The notes beneath the pieces were generated by a model. That model was not told where the DNA came from, made no database searches, and saw nothing but the letters and a program-made list of their open reading frames with translations. Positions 32,955 through 37,081 of a stretch of 37,081 nt of DNA are shown here, one piece after another. How positions within the stretch are numbered: position 1 is the stretch's first letter; every line of letters starts with the position of its first letter. The DNA is from CALVGQ01 sp964370435 (lineage in GTDB: Bacteria > Bacillota_I > Bacilli_A > Erysipelotrichales > Erysipelotrichaceae). Location of the stretch: contig CAYJJG010000014.1 in assembly GCA_964370435.1 (NCBI GenBank), positions 1 through 37,081 of the forward strand. Direction: 5' to 3'. The position numbers and the translations under genes are program-made.

Positions 32955-34228
32955 TGTTAAAAAAATTTGGAATTGATGAAGTACAAGGAAAAATATATTC
33001 TTATCGTCGTCAAGAAGAAGTTGTGAATCAGTGGCTAAGAAAAAGATTTGAAACAATTTTACCTGAAGCTATGGCTAAAAATAATATTGATTTTTGGATT
33101 GTTGCGTGCCGTGAATACAATGAGGATCCTGTATTTGGGGTATTGGCCCCAGTATCGATGATGACTGCTAGAAGATTGACAATCTTCGCATACCATCTAA
33201 AAGAGGGTAAAGTAAGAAGAATGGCTATTTCTAGAAGTCATTCTGATTTAAATGAATTTTATGAACCAACTTGGGATTGGATGGCACATAAAGAAACTCA
33301 ATTTGATTGCTTAAATCGTATCATTAAAGAATGTAATCCAAAAGTAATTGGTTTAAATTTCTCTAACATTTTCGCGTTTGGTGATGGCTTATCTCATCAG
33401 CTATATTGCGATATTACAAATTCTTTCGATGAGGAGTCTAAAGCTAAAATAGTATCTGCTGAAAATCTATGTGTGGCGATGTTAGAGACTAGACTTCCTG
33501 AAGAGTTAGAGGCTTATAATGGTATAGTTGAAATTGCTCATAGTTTAATTGAAACGGCATTCTCAAGCCGTGTGATTACACCTAATGTCACAACTAATGC
33601 TGATGTTAAGTACTATATGATTCAAAAAACTTTAGATATGGGATTAGTTCCTTGGTTTGATTACTCAGTTTCTATTTTTAGAGAAGGAGTAGAAGACTTA
33701 GGTGTTAATGAAGTGATTAAGCCTGGAGATATGTTGCACTGTGATATTGGTCTAAAATACCTTGGTTTATGTACTGATACACAAGAGCTAGCTTATGTGT
33801 TAAAAGATGGAGAAACTTGTGCACCACAAGGCTTATTAGATGGCTTAAAAGTATCTAATGCATTCCAAGATATTGTTTGTGCAAACTACAAAGCTAATAA
33901 AACAGGTAATGAAATTTTATTAGATAGCTTAAAAGAAGCTAAAGAAAAAGGTATGCAGGCAACTTTATATACTCATCCAATTGGAAAACATGGTCATGGA
34001 GCTGGACCTACAATAGGTCTTTATGATCAACAAGGTGGAGTTAAAGGCAATGGAGATTATAAATTATTCAATAACACCTTATATTCATTAGAGCTGAATA
34101 CTAAATCAGTAGTTAAGGAGTGGAATGATCAATCAGTAATGTTTGCCTTAGAGACAGATATTATCTTTAAAGAAGATAAGGTTTATTACGCAAGTGAAAG
34201 ACAAACTGATTTTCATTATATTAAATAA
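32954..34228 (+). CDS. M24-family metallopeptidase, divergent copy 3
   Basis: A 424-residue M24 peptidase clearly different from the other two. It has a longer N-terminal region (YRRQEEVVNQWLRKRFETIL, then a creatinase-like domain with DFWIVACREYNEDP). Metal ligands are conserved: HCDIGLKYLGLCTDTQE (two Asp), HPIGKHGHGAGPT (His), YSLELNTKS (Glu) and FALETDII (Glu). The His loop, with GxxGHGxG, is closer to classical aminopeptidase P than in copies 1 and 2. Proline-directed cleavage is likely, but this branch also contains poorly characterised enzymes. ATG 32954 overlaps the guanylate-kinase-like stop by one base, with translation coupled (GAGGTTAATGG region upstream). The MFS gene follows after 2 nt. 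Confidence 0.88.
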   Translation: MLKKFGIDEVQGKIYSYRRQEEVVNQWLRKRFETILPEAMAKNNIDFWIVACREYNEDPVFGVLAPVSMMTARRLTIFAYHLKEGKVRRMAISRSHSDLNEFYEPTWDWMAHKETQFDCLNRIIKECNPKVIGLNFSNIFAFGDGLSHQLYCDITNSFDEESKAKIVSAENLCVAMLETRLPEELEAYNGIVEIAHSLIETAFSSRVITPNVTTNADVKYYMIQKTLDMGLVPWFDYSVSIFREGVEDLGVNEVIKPGDMLHCDIGLKYLGLCTDTQELAYVLKDGETCAPQGLLDGLKVSNAFQDIVCANYKANKTGNEILLDSLKEAKEKGMQATLYTHPIGKHGHGAGPTIGLYDQQGGVKGNGDYKLFNNTLYSLELNTKSVVKEWNDQSVMFALETDIIFKEDKVYYASERQTDFHYIK

Positions 34229-34230
34229 GC

Positions 34231-35418
34231 ATGGCAAAAGTATCGATTAATAGATTGTTTATTATGGTTGGTTTGTATAGTGTTTTTGCGAATTTAGCAC
34301 ATCCTATAACACCGACCCTAATTATAAATTTAGGTTTACCAGACTACATGTTTGGTATAGCCTTTGCAGCAATGGCATTAAGTAGTTTTTTGTTTTCACC
34401 TTTTTGGGGTAAGATGATAGAACAATTTGGTGTAGTTAAAGTATGTATTGTTAGTTTTATAGGTTATGCTATAGGACAAGCAATATTTGGTATGGCTACT
34501 ACTGAAGCAAGTATCATTATAGGACGTTTATTTTCTGGTATTTTTACCGGAAGTATAATGGTATCACAGTTAATGTACATCATTAAATATAGTCCAAGCG
34601 ATAAAGTAGGCACTAATTTAACTATTAGTGCCACAATTATGGCTGTCTTGAGTCCTATTGGATTTTTGGTGGGTGGCTATGTAGGTGATTATTCTATAAG
34701 TTTAACTTTTTTAATCCAAGTTATCGGACTAGCTGTTTTATCGCCAATTCACTGGTTATTTTTAAAGGATGACGATAGTTATAATCATAAAGTGAATCTT
34801 TCTGAAGTTATTAAAGGATCGAATCCATTTAAAATTTTAATAGATAGTCGATTTGTAGTTAATAAAACAATCTTCTATTTCTTAGTAGTCGTATTCTTTA
34901 GTGGACTTGGGGTTATTGCACATGAACAAGTGTTTAATTATTTTCTTAATGATCAATTTCTTGTAGATCCATCATACAACGGGATGGTGAAAGCTGCTGT
35001 AGCAATTATTGCATTAGTAGTAAATTCAACCATTTGTATATTAATTATCAAGAAGACAAATATTAATATATCCATGATAATTTTCTATTTAGTCATGGCA
35101 TCTGCTTTAATAATATTGCTAGGAATGGATACGTTATTATGGTTTACTATTCAAAATCTAATTATCTTTGGACTAGTAGCACTATATACTCCTTTACTTC
35201 AAGCGGTATTATCTTCAATTAAAACAGATTCAAGTGGTGTACTAGTTGGAGTGTATAACTCGATTAAATCCTTCGGTAATGTATTTGGATCTTCTTTAGC
35301 TGGAATTGTCTATGGATATAATGCTATTTACCCGTTTATGTTGGCGATTTTTGGATTTTTAATGGCAGCATTATTTAGTTTCTTGTTTTATAAATCAAGA
35401 AAACAACAAAATATTTAA
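34231..35418 (+). CDS. MFS transporter, last gene of the peptide operon
   Basis: A 395-residue protein with about 12 membrane helices. The helix 2-3 loop is FWGKMIEQFGVVKV, an MFS G-K-x-x-x-x-G variant, and VIIGRLFSGIFTGSIM resembles helix 4 of drug and metabolite exporters. Its substrate is unknown; in this context export of surplus amino acids or uptake of a peptide product is possible. There is no ribosome binding site upstream of ATG 34231 (the region is TATATTAAATAAGC), so translation must be coupled to the M24 gene that stops 3 nt earlier, or start at the internal Met12. It ends at a strong terminator. Confidence 0.85.
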   Translation: MAKVSINRLFIMVGLYSVFANLAHPITPTLIINLGLPDYMFGIAFAAMALSSFLFSPFWGKMIEQFGVVKVCIVSFIGYAIGQAIFGMATTEASIIIGRLFSGIFTGSIMVSQLMYIIKYSPSDKVGTNLTISATIMAVLSPIGFLVGGYVGDYSISLTFLIQVIGLAVLSPIHWLFLKDDDSYNHKVNLSEVIKGSNPFKILIDSRFVVNKTIFYFLVVVFFSGLGVIAHEQVFNYFLNDQFLVDPSYNGMVKAAVAIIALVVNSTICILIIKKTNINISMIIFYLVMASALIILLGMDTLLWFTIQNLIIFGLVALYTPLLQAVLSSIKTDSSGVLVGVYNSIKSFGNVFGSSLAGIVYGYNAIYPFMLAIFGFLMAALFSFLFYKSRKQQNI

Positions 35419-35421
35419 TAT

Positions 35422-35455
35422 AAAAGATGGTCAACTACTAGTTGATTATCTTTTT
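35422..35455 (+). terminator. Strong terminator closing the peptide operon
   Basis: AAAAGATGGTCAAC (35422-35435) pairs with GTTGATTATCTTTT (35441-35454) over 14 bp with two G-T wobbles, around a TACTA loop, ending in TTTTT. It contains AACTACTAGT, also found in the hairpin after oppA. Confidence 0.9.
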
Positions 35456-35493
35456 ATAATTTATGATAAACTATACTTATAAAGGAGAGTACT

Positions 35494-36252
35494 ATGAAAA
35501 AAGTATATTTAATTGATTTAGATGGAACAATGTTTAAAGGAACAACTATTATAGAAGATGCTAAGAAATTTCTTGATCACTGCATTGAGAACCAACATCC
35601 ATTTCTATTTTTAACTAATAATTCATCACGAACACCTAAACAAGTAGTTGAACACATGAAGAGTATTGGATTCAGTGGGATAGAAACCAAGGATATTTAT
35701 ACTTCTTCTATGGCAGCAGTCGATACAGTAGCAAAAATGAGTGATAAAAGAAAAGCTTATTTTATCGGTCAAGATGGGTTAGAATTAGCACTTAAAGAAA
35801 AAGGATTTATCATCGATGATGAAAACCCAGATTTTTTATTTATAGGTTTGAATAAAACTTGTGATTATATTCAATATTCTAAAGCACTAAGTTGTGCTTT
35901 AAAGGGTGCACAATTAATTGGAACTAATAACGATCGCTTATTAGCCCATGAAAGTGGATATAGCTTAGGCAATGGTTCTATTGTGGCTATGTTTGAATAT
36001 GCTACAAGCCTAGAAGCTATGAAAATTGGCAAACCTCATAAACCGATTATGGAGGGGGTTTTAAGTTATTTAAATAAAACTGCAGATGAAGTTATCATTG
36101 TTGGAGATAATTTAGAAACTGATATTCAATGTGGTATAAACGCTAAAGTAGAAAGTGTTTTAGTAACCACAGGAGTGCATCAAAAAAGTGATTGTGAAAA
36201 ATTAAATATTTATCCTGATCGTATTATTGATTCAATGTTAGAACTGCTTTAA
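35494..36252 (+). CDS. HAD-IIA phosphatase (NagD/AraL-like)
   Basis: A cytosolic 252-residue sugar- or nucleotide-phosphatase. HAD motif I LIDLDGTMFKG (nucleophile Asp and acid Asp), motif II LTNNSSRTP, the cap domain (about 75-175), motif III KIGKPHKPI and motif IV VGDNLETDI. A NagD-type phosphatase of broad specificity is expected, perhaps for metabolite repair. The length is typical. ATG 35494 has AAAGGAG 8 nt upstream. It follows the terminator of the peptide operon, so it needs its own promoter, which I cannot fix with confidence. Its stop codon overlaps the stop of the convergent sortase gene by 4 nt. Confidence 0.92.
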   Translation: MKKVYLIDLDGTMFKGTTIIEDAKKFLDHCIENQHPFLFLTNNSSRTPKQVVEHMKSIGFSGIETKDIYTSSMAAVDTVAKMSDKRKAYFIGQDGLELALKEKGFIIDDENPDFLFIGLNKTCDYIQYSKALSCALKGAQLIGTNNDRLLAHESGYSLGNGSIVAMFEYATSLEAMKIGKPHKPIMEGVLSYLNKTADEVIIVGDNLETDIQCGINAKVESVLVTTGVHQKSDCEKLNIYPDRIIDSMLELL

Positions 36253-36954
36253 TTACTTTTTTTAGCTACCACAATTAAACGGCCGTGCTCACTATGATAG
36301 CTACAAGCAGCTAAGGTTAAAAGTTTATCACCATAATTTACCTCTACACCAGTATCGTATATGCTTTGTTCCTGGAGTAGTTGTGTATAAGAGTTAAAAT
36401 GTTCTTCATCATCGGCATTAATGAAATTATAAAATTCGAGATGTCCATTACCTACAGTAACATCTAAATAAACTACGGCGAAAATTTCATATAGTTCTAA
36501 TTGATCATGGATAGTTAGTNNNNNNNNNNTGGTAATCATCGTATTTTGTTAAGGAGCCAAACATAGTGCCATTGTGATTGTTGTGACTATATATAATAAG
36601 TTGATCACTTCGTGGATCAAGCGTGCATCCTTCAGCAATAAAAGGGGTACCACTTGCGGAATACTCTTTATAGAAGTTTCTTCTAATATAGTATTCAGGA
36701 TTGTTAGGTGTATGCATTACAGGATAATCAAGTAATGTATTCTCAATATTAATCCATCCTACAACATCTTCATTTTCATAGGCCAGCTCTGCAATCGGCT
36801 TCTCATAATTGGTAGTATAATCTTGATAAAGCTTATTTATTGTATTAAAGTTATTGATATCATTTTGTGACATTGTGAATTCACTAAAGAATTGATAAGA
36901 GGAAAACAAAAAAATACCTATAAATAGTAGTAGTAGGATATTACGTTTATTCAT
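36249..36954 (-). CDS. srtB: Class B sortase (interrupted by assembly gap)
   Basis: A membrane-bound cysteine transpeptidase split by the 10-N gap at 36520-36529; both halves are clearly the same protein. N-terminal membrane anchor (ILLLLFIGIFLFSSYQFF), then the class B pattern: DVVGWINIENTLLDYPVMH, YYIRRNFYKEYSASGTPFI, the catalytic histidine in IYSHNNHNGTMFGSL and, after the gap, YEIFAVVYLD, the catalytic cysteine in LLTLAACSY and arginine in HGRLIVVAKK. The usual TLxTC is TLAAC here. It anchors surface proteins to peptidoglycan; no substrate is in the window. The start is ATG 36954 (GTGAGG 6 nt upstream); the in-frame GTG at 36966 is part of that site. It has its own promoter. Confidence 0.9.
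36520..36529. other. Assembly gap (10 N placeholder)
   Basis: Ten N inside the sortase gene. The flanking frames fit together only if the true missing length is a multiple of 3. By comparison with other class B sortases a handful of residues between YDDY and LTIHDQ are missing. Confidence 0.97.
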
Positions 36955-36976
36955 ATGAAACCTCACTTCTTAACGT

Positions 36977-37005
36977 ATTAAACCATACATAATTAGTATC
37001 GTCAA
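36977..37005 (-). promoter_or_regulatory. Sigma-A type promoter of the sortase gene
   Basis: On the minus strand TTGACG (37005-37000), a 17-nt spacer ending in TGG, and TTTAAT (36982-36977). The TGn before the -10 strengthens it. It is 23 nt upstream of the sortase ATG. Confidence 0.7.
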
Positions 37006-37043
37006 TAATAATGATATTAAAAAAAAGGCTATAGAACATTTTC

Positions 37044-37074
37044 CGGGGTCTAAGTAAAACTTTCGGGGTCTAAG
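37044..37074. repeat. Two direct repeats of a GC-rich motif at the window end
   Basis: CGGGGTCTAAG occurs at 37044-37054 and 37064-37074, a 20-bp period, preceded by TTC and TTT. The GC-rich core contrasts with its AT-rich surroundings. Repeats like this can be transposase-binding sites near an insertion-sequence end, but the rest is outside the window. Confidence 0.6.
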
Positions 37075-37081
37075 CTTAATT

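Noticed and set aside
35442..35477. TTGATT...TATACT as promoter of the HAD phosphatase gene
   Set aside because: The spacer is 24 nt and the -35 lies inside the terminator stem; not convincing.

Overview
The window looks like the chromosome of a low-GC Gram-positive bacterium (Bacillota). It is strongly AT-rich, genes are dense and mostly on the + strand with AGGAGG-type ribosome binding sites, lipoproteins carry classic lipoboxes, and there is a class B sortase and an rpsU-yqfC-yqfD-phoH block. YqfC and YqfD are sporulation-family proteins, so the lineage is probably a spore-former or descends from one. The overall look would fit Erysipelotrichia or a relative, but that is inference. No tRNA, rRNA, CRISPR array or complete insertion sequence is visible. 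Two runs of exactly 10 N (2714-2723 and 36520-36529) are assembly placeholders, and each falls inside an otherwise intact gene.

Layout. (1) 1-3294: cyclic-di-GMP turnover, with the tail of an EAL protein followed by a membrane-anchored GGDEF+EAL protein. (2) 3349-3891 (-): an unknown six-helix membrane protein, divergent from 3962-6002: prephenate dehydratase, a thioredoxin-fold lipoprotein and guanylate kinase. (3) 6117-12156: rsmE, an unknown cytosolic protein, mtaB, murE, deoC and a beta-helix lipoprotein. (4) 12288-16535: rpsU, yqfC, yqfD, phoH and an OmpR/PhoR-type two-component pair, with a good promoter in front of rpsU and a hairpin over the yqfC ribosome binding site. (5) 16633-18633: a free-standing S9 serine peptidase, convergent with a metallophosphoesterase (18682-19536, -), which diverges from an MFS transporter (19641-20783).

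(6) 21060-35418 is the centrepiece: one apparently continuous operon of twelve genes dedicated to peptides. It encodes an M24 peptidase, a complete oligopeptide ABC importer (B, C, D, F and lipoprotein A), a second M24 peptidase, an S9 peptidase, a PepD-like M20 dipeptidase, a guanylate-kinase paralogue, a third M24 peptidase and an MFS transporter. Three M24 (Xaa-Pro type) enzymes plus an S9 (prolyl-oligopeptidase clan) enzyme suggest that imported proline-containing peptides are taken down to amino acids in the cytoplasm. The promoter (TTGAAA-16-TATAAT at 21008-21035) is crowded with regulatory-looking sequence: a near-consensus CcpA cre site just upstream, a CodY-like box filling the spacer, and an 11-bp tandem repeat further up. 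A perfect 15-bp hairpin without a U-tract follows oppA, and a strong terminator closes the operon.

(7) 35494-36954: a NagD-type HAD phosphatase and, convergent with a 4-nt overlap of stop codons, a class B sortase with its own promoter. The last 40 bases hold two copies of a GC-rich 20-bp direct repeat that looks foreign to its surroundings and may be the edge of a mobile element.

The most unusual item is the second guanylate-kinase homologue inside the peptide operon. It keeps much of the GMP-binding signature but has an altered P-loop and lid, so its job there is open.
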